This document shows, piece by piece, positions 47,071 through 56,586 of a DNA stretch of 64,000 nucleotides. The stretch comes from Cognatiyoonia sediminum (GTDB taxonomy: Bacteria; Pseudomonadota; Alphaproteobacteria; Rhodobacterales; Rhodobacteraceae), in NCBI RefSeq assembly GCF_900129845.1, contig NZ_FQXB01000003.1, positions 62,001 through 126,000 on the forward strand, read 5' to 3'. Every line of letters starts with the position of its first letter. The stretch's first letter is position 1. Below the pieces are notes generated by a model. It was not told the DNA's origin, made no database searches, and saw nothing but the letters and a program-made list of their open reading frames with translations. Made by a program: the position numbers and the translations under genes.

Positions 47071-47878
47071 TTTTCCCTCCCACCGGGTTTTGTCGTTGGT
47101 CTAATTCCTGTGCCAAGAGACGATACGCTTGGCTGCCCTTTGACGCACTATCGTAGGAAAGCACTGGCATCGCAAAGGATGGTGCTTCACTCAAGCGCAC
47201 ATTGCGCGGAATGACCGTTTTAAAAACCAAATCTCTTAGATTATCGCGCGCATCCTGTTCGACCTGCTGGGAAAGGTTGTTTCTGATATCGTACATCGTC
47301 AGCACCACACCTTCGATCCTAAGGTTCGGGTTTGCGGTTTCACGTACATCCCTCACGGACAGCATCAGTTGGGACAGACCCTCCAAAGCAAAGAACTCAC
47401 TTTGGAGCGGAACCAACACGGAATCAGATGCTACGAGCGCGTTTACCGTCAATATGTTGAGGCTTGGTGGGCAATCTATCAAGATGTAGTCGAATTCAAA
47501 AACATCCATACTGAGCTGGTGCAAAGCATCGCGAAGCAAAAAACTGCGTTTTTCGTTTGAGATCAGCTTAATGTCTGCAGAACTCAGATCTGTATTTGCA
47601 GGGATAATATAGACATTCTCGAACTGGGTTTTTTGAATCGCAGCACCAGGCGAGACCTCGCCCGCGAGGAAATCATAGGTGGTTATTGTCCGGTCGCTTT
47701 GGGAAATGCCTAGCCCCGTTGAAGCGTTTCCTTGCGGATCAAGGTCGATGAGAAGGGTTTTTTTACCGATTTCCGCCAATGCCGCAGTCAAATTGATGGA
47801 GGTTGTGGTTTTGCCCACGCCACCCTTTTGGTTTGCAACAGATATTATTTTGGCGCGCCTGCTAGTTGATCGGTTCAA
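47063..47878 (-). CDS. parA: Chromosome partitioning ATPase ParA
   Basis: ParA moves ParB-bound origins on the nucleoid. The deviant Walker A is KGGVGKTT at residues 18-25 with both lysines, followed by LIDLDPQGNASTGLG and DYILIDCPPSL. Of 271 residues. The start is a TTG at 47878 inside the rsmG end; no ATG fits. It belongs to the mnmG-rsmG-parA-parB operon typical of alphaproteobacteria. Confidence 0.97.
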   Translation of the reverse strand: MNRSTSRRAKIISVANQKGGVGKTTTSINLTAALAEIGKKTLLIDLDPQGNASTGLGISQSDRTITTYDFLAGEVSPGAAIQKTQFENVYIIPANTDLSSADIKLISNEKRSFLLRDALHQLSMDVFEFDYILIDCPPSLNILTVNALVASDSVLVPLQSEFFALEGLSQLMLSVRDVRETANPNLRIEGVVLTMYDIRNNLSQQVEQDARDNLRDLVFKTVIPRNVRLSEAPSFAMPVLSYDSASKGSQAYRLLAQELDQRQNPVGGKNG

Positions 47879-48479
47879 TATTCCAAGCCTCGATGATCTT
47901 GGCCCTTTTATCGGTCAAACTGGGGTGCGCGACAACGTCAAACTTCCAGTTTTTGCGTGCTTGTTCGATCTCATCTCGAAAGGATTGTCCTTTTTGAAAA
48001 ACTGCACGTCCATTTGGCTTAAGGTGCTGAATTGCGTGGTGAAAAAGATCGTCTAGCGGAGCCAATGCACGAGCCGAAATAACATCTGCGTCCTGACTTG
48101 GCGCCGCTTCAATACGTTTGGCTATCACCACGCAATTTAGCTCCAGTTCTCGGCTTACTGTTCGGAGAAATGTAGATTTTCGAGCGTCGCTTTCTATAAG
48201 TGTAAACTTGGCGTTCGGATAGTGTTCCTTCGCAAGTGTCGCGACAACCAACCCAGGGAAACCACCGCCAGATCCGATATCGACCCAGTTTTCTGGGATC
48301 TCATGTAGAACCCCAAAAACTTGCGCGGAATCAATAATATGGCGATCCCAAACATAGTCCAAAGTGCTCTTAGCTACGAGATTGATTTTTGGATTCCACT
48401 TTTTAACTAGAGATTCGTAGCCCTTCAGCCGATCAAATGTTTCACGTGAAACATCAATTCCCGCGATTTCCACACTCAT
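47862..48479 (-). CDS. rsmG: 16S rRNA (guanine527-N7)-methyltransferase RsmG
   Basis: RsmG (GidB) methylates G527 of 16S rRNA. The SAM site is [13 protein letters not shown], preceded by [11 protein letters not shown]. Of 205 residues. Its fifth to ninth codons or so ([10 protein letters not shown]) are shaped by a full parS palindrome lying in the coding region. It overlaps mnmG and parA at stop and start codons. Confidence 0.96.
   Translation of the reverse strand: MSVEIAGIDVSRETFDRLKGYESLVKKWNPKINLVAKSTLDYVWDRHIIDSAQVFGVLHEIPENWVDIGSGGGFPGLVVATLAKEHYPNAKFTLIESDARKSTFLRTVSRELELNCVVIAKRIEAAPSQDADVISARALAPLDDLFHHAIQHLKPNGRAVFQKGQSFRDEIEQARKNWKFDVVAHPSLTDKRAKIIEAWNIEPIN
48438..48453. promoter_or_regulatory. 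parS site inside rsmG
   Basis: A perfect 16-bp parS palindrome, TGTTTCACGTGAAACA, lies near the 5' end of the rsmG coding sequence. It is identical to the consensus ParB loading site and is 5.2 kb from the putative origin. Confidence 0.95.
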
Positions 48480-50347
48480 CCTGCAAAACGCTTCGAGGGA
48501 TCACGGATTGCAGCCTGTAATACCATCAGCGCCGCCGGAGTCATTCCGTCGATTTTTTTGGCCTGTGCAATGCTACTTGGTTTTGCCAGAAGGACTTTCC
48601 GTCTTAGTTCATATGAAAGTCCGCCAAGACCTTCAATATCAAGGTTTTCCGGGATTTTTGCCCCCTCATCCCTTTGCATCGCCTCGATATCTTTCTTCTG
48701 GCGCTCGATATAGTTGGCATACAAAGCGTCACATTTGAGTTGTTTCAGCACTTTTTTGTCCATCTCATCGGCTTCCGGAACCAACGAAAAAAGCTCAGAT
48801 GGTCCAAAATCTGCAAGAGAAAGTGCATTATAGCCTGACCGTGAAGGAGAATCCGGATTGATTTTGGCGCCTGCAGCCTGCAAATCTCTAGCAGAAAGGC
48901 TAATTGCCTCCAAATCAGAACGACTGCGGTCCAGCTTTTCCTTGAACTCAGAATAAGCGGCCCAGCGGACATCGCCTACTAGCCCAATCTCTCGACCGAT
49001 TTCAGTAAGGCGTTGGTCTGCGTTGTCAGAGCGTAAGGAAAGCCGGAACTCAGCACGTGAGGTAAACATACGATAGGGTTCAGCCACACCACGGGTGATT
49101 AGATCGTCGATCATTACGCCAATGTAGGAATTTGTCCGCGAGAATGTCGCCACCGGAAGACCCAAAGCCTGTCGCGCAGCGTTTACGCCAGCAACCAAGC
49201 CTTGCGCCGCGGCCTCTTCATAACCCGTTGTCCCATTAATTTGACCACCAAGGAAAAAGCCATCCACGCTCTTGCATTCCAATGTCTCATTTAACGACCT
49301 CGGGTCCACATAGTCATATTCAATCGCGTAACCAGGCTGAAGAATCGTAGCGTTTTCAAGGCCTTTGATCGATTTGACGTAGTCTTTCTGGATCGGGGAG
49401 GGAAGGGAGGTCGATATTCCGTTAGGATAAACCGTTGAGTCATTTAAGCCTTCCGGCTCCAGGAAGACTTGGTGAGACGTCTTATCGGCAAAACGAACCA
49501 CCTTATCTTCAATAGACGGACAATATCTTGGGCCAACACCCTCAATATGGCCACCGTACATGGCTGATCGCTCTAAGTTCTCCCTGATGATATCGTGCGT
49601 TTTCTCGTTTGTATGAGCGATTCCACACGCGACCTGACGGACGGCTGGCCCGTTTGAGAGGGACGAGAACATCGATGGCTCATCATCGCCGTCCTGCATT
49701 TCTAAGACATCCCAATCAATCGTATTGCCATCTAGGCGAGGCGGCGTACCTGTTTTCAGCCGACCAAGCGGCAATTCAAACGAATCCAGACGCTCCGCCA
49801 ACTTTGTGCTCGGCCTATCACCCATACGGCCACCTGGCCTCTGCTCATCTCCAATATGGATGACACCGCGCAGAAAAGTGCCTGTCGTCAGCACTACTGC
49901 ATTTGTCTCGATCCTTTGACCTGATGCCAAATCCACACCAGCGATAGCTTGACCATTCAAGACAAGATCAACCACCTCATCCTCTATGATCTCAACGGTT
50001 GAGTTGCTTTGCGCCTCGTTCTGCATGAACGCGCGATACAAAGCGCGGTCGATTTGAGCGCGTGGTCCTTGGACCGCTGGGCCTTTCTTGCGATTCAACA
50101 GGCGAAATTGAATTCCAGCAGCGTCTGCGCCACGACCCATCACCCCGTCAAGCGCATCAATCTCACGGACCAAATGCCCTTTTCCCAATCCACCGATCGC
50201 AGGATTACAGGACATTACGCCAAGATCTTCCCGGCGGAGCGTGACGAGTGCCGTTTTCGCACCAGCTCGATCAGCCGCAAACGCCGCTTCGCAGCCTGCG
50301 TGACCACCGCCAATCACAACCACATCAAAATGTTTCACGTGAAACAC
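48476..50347 (-). CDS. mnmG: tRNA uridine 5-carboxymethylaminomethyl modification enzyme MnmG
   Basis: MnmG (GidA) works with MnmE to modify the wobble uridine of certain tRNAs using FAD and NADH. The FAD-binding [10 protein letters not shown] is at 13-22; [21 protein letters not shown] carries conserved cysteines, and the C-terminal segment is [19 protein letters not shown]. Of 623 residues. The start is GTG, and the first six codons (MFHVKH) are encoded by a parS palindrome. It is three bases from mnmE. Confidence 0.97.
   Translation of the reverse strand: MFHVKHFDVVVIGGGHAGCEAAFAADRAGAKTALVTLRREDLGVMSCNPAIGGLGKGHLVREIDALDGVMGRGADAAGIQFRLLNRKKGPAVQGPRAQIDRALYRAFMQNEAQSNSTVEIIEDEVVDLVLNGQAIAGVDLASGQRIETNAVVLTTGTFLRGVIHIGDEQRPGGRMGDRPSTKLAERLDSFELPLGRLKTGTPPRLDGNTIDWDVLEMQDGDDEPSMFSSLSNGPAVRQVACGIAHTNEKTHDIIRENLERSAMYGGHIEGVGPRYCPSIEDKVVRFADKTSHQVFLEPEGLNDSTVYPNGISTSLPSPIQKDYVKSIKGLENATILQPGYAIEYDYVDPRSLNETLECKSVDGFFLGGQINGTTGYEEAAAQGLVAGVNAARQALGLPVATFSRTNSYIGVMIDDLITRGVAEPYRMFTSRAEFRLSLRSDNADQRLTEIGREIGLVGDVRWAAYSEFKEKLDRSRSDLEAISLSARDLQAAGAKINPDSPSRSGYNALSLADFGPSELFSLVPEADEMDKKVLKQLKCDALYANYIERQKKDIEAMQRDEGAKIPENLDIEGLGGLSYELRRKVLLAKPSSIAQAKKIDGMTPAALMVLQAAIRDPSKRFAG
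50331..50346. promoter_or_regulatory. parS site over the mnmG start codon
   Basis: A second perfect TGTTTCACGTGAAACA palindrome covers the second base of the mnmG GTG start codon and the following five codons. ParB bound here would sit exactly on the translation start region DNA; the site is 3.3 kb from the putative origin. Confidence 0.95.
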
Positions 50348-50349
50348 TC

Positions 50350-51630
50350 CTATTTGCCGATACAGAAGCTCGAAAAAATTTCGCCAAGAAGGTCTTCTAC
50401 ATCTACATGACCGACGATCATGTCAACCGATCGAACGGCCGCGCGCAGTTCTTCGCAGATCAAGTCGACCGGCTCGTCCAAAGCGATCTTTGAAATAACA
50501 TCTGACAGCTGGCTATCGCAGGATAGCAACGCAACCCGATGACGCTCTTTGATCGCCACGCCAACAGAAGAAACCCTTGCCTCAAAAACAGCAACGATCT
50601 CATCAACGAGTTCGTCCAAACCTTCTCCAGTTTGACCAGAAACCCCTAGACCATCGCCCGGACTAAGATCAGCTTTAGGGCGTCGTATGATATCGTCTGC
50701 CTGAACTTGGATTTCTAATAAGTCCTTGTTTTCTTTTAGAAAAACTCTAAGGTCAGCATGCTTTGCCCGTGAAACCGCCCGCTCAACACCCAACTTCTCG
50801 ATTTGGTCATCGGTATCGCGTACTCCGGCGGTATCGATGAACGTAACTGGAATACCTTTGAGATCCATTTGAACTTCGATAACGTCACGGGTCGTTCCCG
50901 CAATTTCAGACGTGATCGCCGCGTCCCGACCGGCAAGACGGTTCAGAAGCGTCGATTTGCCGACATTGGGGCGACCCACGATCGCAACCTCAAAACCCTC
51001 TTTCACACGCTCGGCGACAAAGGATCCCTCGACTTCACGGGCAATGTCCTCCCGTGTCCGATTGATCAAATCGTTCACTTCGGGGAATACGTCCGTCGGG
51101 ACCTCTTCATCGGCGAAATCTATCGTTGCTTCAAGCAGAGCAATCGCCCGAATAAGATCAGCCCGCCACGCCTCAGCTTTCGCACTCAACCCCCCCTCGA
51201 AGACACGTAGCGCTTGTAGGCGCTGCGCCTCGGTCTCCGCATCAATCAGATCAGCAAGGCCTTCGACCTGCGCTAGGTCGAGCTTTCCGTTGTCCAAAGC
51301 TCTTCTCGTAAACTCGCCCGCCTCCGCTGAGCGTAAATCTGGCAGTTTTGAGAGTTCCGCCAGGACAGATTTCAGAATTGCCGGGCTACCATGAAGCTGA
51401 AGTTCGACAACGGGTTCCCCGGTAAAACTGGCAGCGCCTTCGAAATTAAGAACGAGGGCTTCATCCAAAACCCCGCCACTTTCATCTCTTAGCTTCCTAA
51501 CACCACGAGATGTAGGAACGTTCCCACACAACGCTTTCGCTGCTGCCTTGGCCTTTGGTCCGGAAATCCGCACAACAGCAACGCCAGACCGCCCAGGTGG
51601 CGTTGCAGCTGCATAGATGGTGTCCATCAC
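50350..51630 (-). CDS. mnmE: tRNA modification GTPase MnmE
   Basis: MnmE partners MnmG. The N-terminal tetrahydrofolate domain begins [21 protein letters not shown], the inserted G domain has GRPNVGKST and DTAGVRDT, and the C-terminal CIGK ends with the conserved cysteine (Cys423). Of 426 residues, slightly shorter than in E. coli. It follows rho by 22 bases. Confidence 0.97.
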   Translation of the reverse strand: MMDTIYAAATPPGRSGVAVVRISGPKAKAAAKALCGNVPTSRGVRKLRDESGGVLDEALVLNFEGAASFTGEPVVELQLHGSPAILKSVLAELSKLPDLRSAEAGEFTRRALDNGKLDLAQVEGLADLIDAETEAQRLQALRVFEGGLSAKAEAWRADLIRAIALLEATIDFADEEVPTDVFPEVNDLINRTREDIAREVEGSFVAERVKEGFEVAIVGRPNVGKSTLLNRLAGRDAAITSEIAGTTRDVIEVQMDLKGIPVTFIDTAGVRDTDDQIEKLGVERAVSRAKHADLRVFLKENKDLLEIQVQADDIIRRPKADLSPGDGLGVSGQTGEGLDELVDEIVAVFEARVSSVGVAIKERHRVALLSCDSQLSDVISKIALDEPVDLICEELRAAVRSVDMIVGHVDVEDLLGEIFSSFCIGK

Positions 51631-51652
51631 CGTACACTCATCGAAACGAACG

Positions 51653-52927
51653 CTAGGCGTTCATAGAATCGAAGAAGTCAGAGTTTGTTTTAGTCTGCTT
51701 CAATTTCCCGATCAGGAATTCGATCGCATCCGTGGTTCCCATCGGGTTCAAGATACGGCGAAGCACATAGGTCTTCTGAAGATCGACCTTATCGACAAGC
51801 AGCTCTTCTTTCCGCGTACCGGATTTCAAAATATCCATCGCAGGGAACACGCGCTTATCTGCAACCTTACGATCAAGCACGATTTCAGAGTTACCCGTAC
51901 CCTTGAATTCCTCAAAGATAACTTCGTCCATGCGGCTACCGGTATCAATCAGTGCGGTCGCGATGATGGTCAGCGAACCGCCTTCTTCGATGTTCCGAGC
52001 CGCACCAAAGAAACGCTTGGGACGTTGCAAAGCATTCGCATCCACACCACCGGTTAGAACTTTACCAGAGGACGGCACCGTCGTGTTGAATGCGCGACCA
52101 AGGCGGGTGATCGAATCGAGAAGGATCACCACATCACGCTTATGCTCGACAAGACGTTTCGCCTTTTCGATCACCATCTCTGAAACAGCCACGTGTCGCG
52201 ACGCGGGTTCGTCAAAGGTCGAGGAAACAACCTCACCTTTCACAGACCGCTGCATGTCCGTCACCTCTTCCGGACGTTCGTCAATCAGCAAGACGATCAA
52301 GTAGCACTCTGGATGGTTCTTCTCGATTGAGTTCGCGATGTTCTGAAGCAGGACTGTCTTACCCGTCCGTGGTGGCGCGACGATCAGGGAACGCTGACCT
52401 TTCCCAATTGGCGCTACAAGATCGATGATCCGCGCAGACCGATCCTTTGTCGCTGCATCGGTCTCAATTTCCATCTGCAAGCGCTCATCTGGATAAAGCG
52501 GTGTGAGGTTGTCGAAGGCAACCTTGTGCTTGGCCTTCTCTGGATCTTCGAAGTTGATCTGTTCAACATTCACCAGCGCAAAATAACGTTCGTTATCCTG
52601 CGGCTCCTTAATCACACCTGAAACACTGTCCCCGGTCCGAAGCGAGAATTTCCGGATCATGTCAGGGGAGACATAAATGTCATCTGGACCCGGAAGGTAG
52701 TTCGCTTCCGGCGAACGCAAGAACCCGAATCCATCTTGGACAACTTCAAGAACGCCATCACCGCCAATGATCCATTCATCATCCGCGCGTTCTTTCAAAA
52801 TGGCGAACATCATGTCGCCTTTGCGCATGGTGGATGCGTTCTCGATCTCCAGCTCTTCAGCGAGGGAGAGAAGATCCTTTGGGCTTTGCGCCTTCAGGTC
52901 GGATAAATTCAAGCGGTCTTGAGACAT
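51653..52927 (-). CDS. rho: Transcription termination factor Rho
   Basis: Rho is a hexameric RNA helicase that ends transcription. The 424-residue protein has an N-terminal RNA-binding domain ([23 protein letters not shown]), Walker [10 protein letters not shown] with Lys at about 190, and [13 protein letters not shown]. The ATG at 52927 is chosen; a longer frame starting at 52951 adds eight residues without family support. Its 115-base leader has three GANTC sites. Confidence 0.97.
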   Translation of the reverse strand: MSQDRLNLSDLKAQSPKDLLSLAEELEIENASTMRKGDMMFAILKERADDEWIIGGDGVLEVVQDGFGFLRSPEANYLPGPDDIYVSPDMIRKFSLRTGDSVSGVIKEPQDNERYFALVNVEQINFEDPEKAKHKVAFDNLTPLYPDERLQMEIETDAATKDRSARIIDLVAPIGKGQRSLIVAPPRTGKTVLLQNIANSIEKNHPECYLIVLLIDERPEEVTDMQRSVKGEVVSSTFDEPASRHVAVSEMVIEKAKRLVEHKRDVVILLDSITRLGRAFNTTVPSSGKVLTGGVDANALQRPKRFFGAARNIEEGGSLTIIATALIDTGSRMDEVIFEEFKGTGNSEIVLDRKVADKRVFPAMDILKSGTRKEELLVDKVDLQKTYVLRRILNPMGTTDAIEFLIGKLKQTKTNSDFFDSMNA

Positions 52928-53042
52928 GTATATTCCAATCCGAGCCCTCACGGACTCTTCGAGTTTTCAAATTTGGAAATCGCGGTACTCCCGGACGGGC
53001 GCTTCCCTCACTTAGGGAGTCCACTCTTCAGAGTCAATAATT

Positions 53043-53492
53043 TCAGAAAGGTCGAACGATAACGGCAATGACGATAATAAACATCAAAACAGTCGGAACC
53101 TCGTTCGCGATCCGATAGGTGCGGCCGCTCCTCGTATTTTCGCCAGCCGCAAATTCTTTCTGGCGTGCGGATAGCCAAATATGCGCTCCGGTCATGGCGA
53201 CGACGGCGAAAAGTTTGATCCAAGACCACGCTGACCCAAAATCAAAGACACCCATGCCGATCAAGAGAAGCCCAAAAAGCCAACTCGCCATCATTGCAGG
53301 GCCCATGATCACCTTAAGAAGTTTGCGTTCCATGGTTTGGAATGTTTGATCCATCTCGCTCCCAACCTCAGCCGTTTCTGCATGATAGACAAACAACCGA
53401 GGAAGGTAGAACATACCTGCCATCCAGGAGATCACCGAAATAATATGAAACGCCTTGATCCATGAATAGAATGGCAAAAGAAAATCAAGCAT
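53043..53492 (-). CDS. hemJ: Protoporphyrinogen IX oxidase HemJ
   Basis: HemJ oxidises protoporphyrinogen IX in heme synthesis in many bacteria lacking HemG and HemY. The 149-residue protein has four membrane helices and the conserved histidines His16 (WIKAFHIISVISWMAGMFYL) and His37 (YHAETAE). A strong ribosome site (GAGGAGG) precedes the ATG. It borders the putative origin; hemE, often near hemJ in related genomes, is not here. Confidence 0.92.
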   Translation of the reverse strand: MLDFLLPFYSWIKAFHIISVISWMAGMFYLPRLFVYHAETAEVGSEMDQTFQTMERKLLKVIMGPAMMASWLFGLLLIGMGVFDFGSAWSWIKLFAVVAMTGAHIWLSARQKEFAAGENTRSGRTYRIANEVPTVLMFIIVIAVIVRPF

Positions 53493-53569
53493 TCGGAACC
53501 TCCTCGCAATCCAATATCAAAGAATAAAGAGTAAGAAAGAGATTTTGATGATTTAGGGAACGCAAAAAC

Positions 53570-53578
53570 TGTGGATCA
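53570..53578 (-). promoter_or_regulatory. DnaA box, one mismatch
   Basis: Reads TGATCCACA on the minus strand, one base off TTATCCACA. It faces the perfect box 17 bases away. Confidence 0.6.
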
Positions 53579-53595
53579 AATTTGTGTTCAGAGGT

Positions 53596-53604
53596 TTATC
53601 CACA
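53596..53604 (+). promoter_or_regulatory. DnaA box, perfect consensus
   Basis: TTATCCACA on the plus strand, identical to the high-affinity DnaA box, about 45 bases from the AT-rich stretch. Confidence 0.85.
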
Positions 53605-53869
53605 ACAGACAATCTTTGAAAAGATGTTTAGCAACTCCAAAACACCACAAAATATTTAAATTAAACAAACGCTTAAATAGATTTCAATTCATCACACAAG
53701 TAGTTAACTCGCACTAGCTGGGCTAGTTCTACACAGCTAAGACTTACTCATATCTACCGTGTGTGGAACTTTGGCGGTTTGGAATAACTTGCACATCTGC
53801 ACGGTTTTTGACGCATCACCATTTACACACGGCCAAATTTCTTAGTTTTCTGCGCTGTATGTCCCATCT

Positions 53870-53878
53870 ATATCCACA
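53870..53878 (+). promoter_or_regulatory. DnaA box near the maf start, one mismatch
   Basis: ATATCCACA, one base off consensus, ends three bases before the maf ATG. DnaA bound here could affect maf expression as well as origin architecture. Confidence 0.55.
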
Positions 53879-53881
53879 AGA

Positions 53882-54478
53882 ATGAGTAGACTTATCCTCG
53901 CCTCCGGATCTGAAATTAGAGCAAGCCTTCTTCGAAATGCGGGCGTAACATTCGACGTCTCAGTGGCAAGAGTAGATGAACAAGCGATCAAACAGTCCTT
54001 AGTTTCCGAAGGGGCAAACGCCCGCGATCTTGCCGATGCATTGGCCGAGGTGAAAGCGCGGAAGATCTCGCAGAAGAACCCTACATCTTTGGTTTTGGGA
54101 TGCGATCAGGTCTTGGACCACAGTGGTACATTTCTATCAAAAGCGACGAGCCCGGAAGAGGCCGTTTGCCAATTATCTGAACTCAGCGGATCACAGCACA
54201 ATCTTTTGTCTGCGGCCGTGCTTTATGACGACGGAAAACCGCTTTGGCGCTTCGTCGGCAAAGTTCGTTTAACGATGCGCCAGCTGTCGGAAGACTACAT
54301 TCGCGCTTACGTTGATCGAAACTGGGACGAAATCCAATATTGCGTGGGGTGCTATCAGCTTGAACATGAGGGTATTCGCTTGTTTAGTCGCGTAGAGGGT
54401 GATTACTTCCATGTACTGGGATTGCCTTTGATTGAGGTTTTGAACCATTTGACGCTGATTGGAGAGATAGAAGGATGA
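53882..54478 (+). CDS. maf: Maf-family nucleoside triphosphate pyrophosphatase
   Basis: Maf proteins hydrolyse modified or canonical nucleoside triphosphates, mostly dTTP, UTP or methylated pyrimidines. LILASGSEIRASLLRNAG at the start, LVLGCDQVLDHSG in the middle and the later GCYQLEHEGIRLF are family motifs. Of 198 residues. It starts the maf-aroE-coaE-dnaQ run and has a weak ribosome site overlapped by the adjacent DnaA box. Confidence 0.92.
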   Translation: MSRLILASGSEIRASLLRNAGVTFDVSVARVDEQAIKQSLVSEGANARDLADALAEVKARKISQKNPTSLVLGCDQVLDHSGTFLSKATSPEEAVCQLSELSGSQHNLLSAAVLYDDGKPLWRFVGKVRLTMRQLSEDYIRAYVDRNWDEIQYCVGCYQLEHEGIRLFSRVEGDYFHVLGLPLIEVLNHLTLIGEIEG

Positions 54479-55308
54479 ATGGCCGCTCAATACCTTTGGC
54501 TGGCGTCATCGGCGATCCGATCTCACATTCCAAGTCGCCGAAGTTGCATGGGCATTGGCTCCAGCGATATGGGATCGAAGGTCACTACATTCCTCTTCAC
54601 GTGACAGAAGGGAATTTGGCGACAGTTGTGCGTGCTCTCCCGAAAATGGGTTTTGTCGGTGCCAATGTGACAATCCCGCACAAAGTCTCCGTCATGTCAC
54701 TTGCGGATCAGGTCAGCGACCGCGCGATCTTGATCGGGGCAGCTAATACACTGACTTTCAAAGAAGACGGAAAAATCATCGCCGATAATACGGATGGTTT
54801 TGGGTTCATGGCGAACCTGAAGGAAAATGCACCAGATTGGGATCCAAAGGCGGCCCCTGCTGTTGTCTTTGGAGCGGGGGGAGCGGCACGCGCGGTTCTT
54901 GTTGCACTGGCGGATGCAGGTGTTCCTGAAATTCTCTTATCAAACCGAACCAGACCCAAGGCAGAGGCTTTGAAATCTGAGTTTGGAACCCGTATCAAAG
55001 TTGTCGATTGGGTTCAGGCGGGCAACGTGCTCGAAGATGCAAGTTTGGTTGTGAATACGACATCACTTGGAATGAAGGGACAACCGGAACTAAGGGTGCC
55101 GCTGGACGGTTTGAATGCCGACACACTCGTCAACGATCTTGTTTACTCTCCGATCCAAACCCAACTTCTCCGAACCGCCTCAGAAATGGGCTGCAAGACT
55201 GTCGATGGTCTGGGAATGTTGCTGCACCAAGCCGTTCCGGGCTTTGAACGATGGTTCGGAACCACACCAGACGTGGATGAAGATTTGCGACGGGCGGTTT
55301 TAGCATGA
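54475..55308 (+). CDS. aroE: Shikimate dehydrogenase
   Basis: AroE reduces 3-dehydroshikimate with NADPH in aromatic amino acid synthesis. GDPISHSKSPKLHGHWL (substrate site), VTIPHK with the catalytic lysine, NTDGFG, VFGAGGAARAVLVAL and LLSNRTRPKAE are present. Of 277 residues. The start overlaps maf and the stop overlaps coaE by four bases. Confidence 0.97.
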   Translation: MNGRSIPLAGVIGDPISHSKSPKLHGHWLQRYGIEGHYIPLHVTEGNLATVVRALPKMGFVGANVTIPHKVSVMSLADQVSDRAILIGAANTLTFKEDGKIIADNTDGFGFMANLKENAPDWDPKAAPAVVFGAGGAARAVLVALADAGVPEILLSNRTRPKAEALKSEFGTRIKVVDWVQAGNVLEDASLVVNTTSLGMKGQPELRVPLDGLNADTLVNDLVYSPIQTQLLRTASEMGCKTVDGLGMLLHQAVPGFERWFGTTPDVDEDLRRAVLA

Positions 55309-55898
55309 AGCAGTTTTGCCTTGGATTGACAGGTTCAATTGGGATGGGCAAGACCACGACCGCAAACATGTTCCGTGAGGAGGGCATTTCCGTTTGGGAT
55401 GCGGATGAAACGGTTCACCGGCTCTATGGCGCTGGCGGAAAAGCTGTGCCTGAGATCGAGAAGGTTTTTCCAGAAGCCATCGTCGATGGCGCAGTATCTC
55501 GACCGAAGTTGCGGGAGGTCATTCAGGCCGATTTGGCGGCTCTCGGCACGTTAGAAGCGATCGTGCATCCGTTGGTCGCAGCCGATCGACAGACGTTTCG
55601 ATCTGAAAATAACGGATTGATTGTTTTCGACATTCCGCTGCTTTTTGAAACATCCGCGGATCAATGGCTTGATGCGGTCCTTGTGGTTTCGACAGATGAA
55701 GACACGCAAAAACAGCGCGTCTTTTCTCGCGACGGTATGACCAAAGAGCTTTTCGAAGACATCCTGTCACGCCAGATTCCGGACACCGAAAAACAAGTAC
55801 GCGCTGATTTCGTTATCGAGACTGCAAGCTTGGAGCAAACCCGTGCAGACGTAAGGGATCTCATATCTCAGTTGACAGAGAAGCTATCGCATGCGTGA
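55305..55898 (+). CDS. coaE: Dephospho-CoA kinase
   Basis: CoaE phosphorylates dephospho-CoA in the last step of CoA synthesis. The P-loop GSIGMGKT is at 10-17, followed by WDADETVHRLYG; VFDIPLLFET and RQIPDTEKQVRADFVIE are characteristic. Of 197 residues. It overlaps aroE by four bases and dnaQ by eight. Confidence 0.96.
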   Translation: MKQFCLGLTGSIGMGKTTTANMFREEGISVWDADETVHRLYGAGGKAVPEIEKVFPEAIVDGAVSRPKLREVIQADLAALGTLEAIVHPLVAADRQTFRSENNGLIVFDIPLLFETSADQWLDAVLVVSTDEDTQKQRVFSRDGMTKELFEDILSRQIPDTEKQVRADFVIETASLEQTRADVRDLISQLTEKLSHA

Positions 55899-56586
55899 AA
55901 TCGTCCTTGATACAGAAACCACTGGTTTCGAACCGGCCGAGGGCGATCGGATCGTGGAAATTGGTGCGGTCGAGCTAATCGGGCATGTGCCAACCGGCCG
56001 GACGTATCACCAATATATCAATCCCCAAAGATCGATGCCGCAAGAGGCCTTTGAAGTCCACGGGTTGGGCGATGAGTTTTTGGCTGACAAGCCAGTCTTT
56101 AAGGATATTGCTCAGGATTTTGTCGACTTTGTGGGTGATGCAACGCTGGTTATTCACAACGCAGCTTTCGATATGAAATTCCTCAATGCGGAACTGGGCT
56201 GGGTTAACCGGCCGCTTTTGCCGATGGATCAAGCGCTTGATACGCTTGCGATTGCGCGCCGGAAGTTTCCCGGTTCGCCCGCGTCATTGGATGCGCTGTG
56301 CCGGCGGTTCGGGATTGACAACTCGTCGCGAACACTTCACGGCGCGTTGCTGGATAGTGAGATTTTGGCGGAAGTCTATCTGGAGCTTATCGGAGGTCGC
56401 CAACCGGATTTTGGCCTTGCGACAGCGGCAAGCGTCACCACGTCGCAGAACGATGACGGTGATTGGAAAGCGGATCGCAGACAAACGCCATTGGCATCAC
56501 ACCTCACAAAAGAAGAAGCCGCCGCCCATGCGAGTTTTGTAGACGCATTGGGCGACGGCGCGCTTTGGAAAAAACTGTCTAGTTGA
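55891..56586 (+). CDS. dnaQ: DNA polymerase III epsilon subunit (proofreading exonuclease)
   Basis: The 3'-5' exonuclease has Exo I with Asp7 and Glu9 (LDTETTGFEP), Exo II (IHNAAFDMKFLNAEL) and Exo III (TLHGALLDSEILAEVYL). Of 231 residues, with a C-terminal tail for polymerase binding. It ends in an eight-base overlap with convergent secB. Confidence 0.96.
   Translation: MREIVLDTETTGFEPAEGDRIVEIGAVELIGHVPTGRTYHQYINPQRSMPQEAFEVHGLGDEFLADKPVFKDIAQDFVDFVGDATLVIHNAAFDMKFLNAELGWVNRPLLPMDQALDTLAIARRKFPGSPASLDALCRRFGIDNSSRTLHGALLDSEILAEVYLELIGGRQPDFGLATAASVTTSQNDDGDWKADRRQTPLASHLTKEEAAAHASFVDALGDGALWKKLSS

Larger units (their letters stand above)
53493..53881. other. Putative chromosomal replication origin (oriC)
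   Basis: A 389-base gap between the divergent hemJ and maf genes, with no open frame of note. It contains one perfect DnaA box, two with one mismatch, and an AT-rich stretch (about 53649-53690, AAAATATTTAAATTAAAC and onward) suited to duplex unwinding. Genes on both sides point away, matching replication forks leaving here. Nearby parAB, two parS sites, rho, mnmE, mnmG, maf and dnaQ agree with known alphaproteobacterial origins. Which base starts synthesis, and whether CtrA or other regulators bind, cannot be told. Confidence 0.82.

Noticed and set aside
53660-53680. CtrA binding site in the origin
   Set aside because: TTAA repeats are present but with eight bases between them, where the CtrA pattern needs seven; AT-richness explains them.
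53727-53735. Additional DnaA boxes in the origin (TTCTACACA and the TGTGGAACT at 53762)
   Set aside because: They have two or three mismatches to the consensus and are too weak to list separately.
54598-54603. Third parS around a CACGTG in aroE
   Set aside because: Only the central hexamer and part of one arm match; the outer bases of the palindrome do not.
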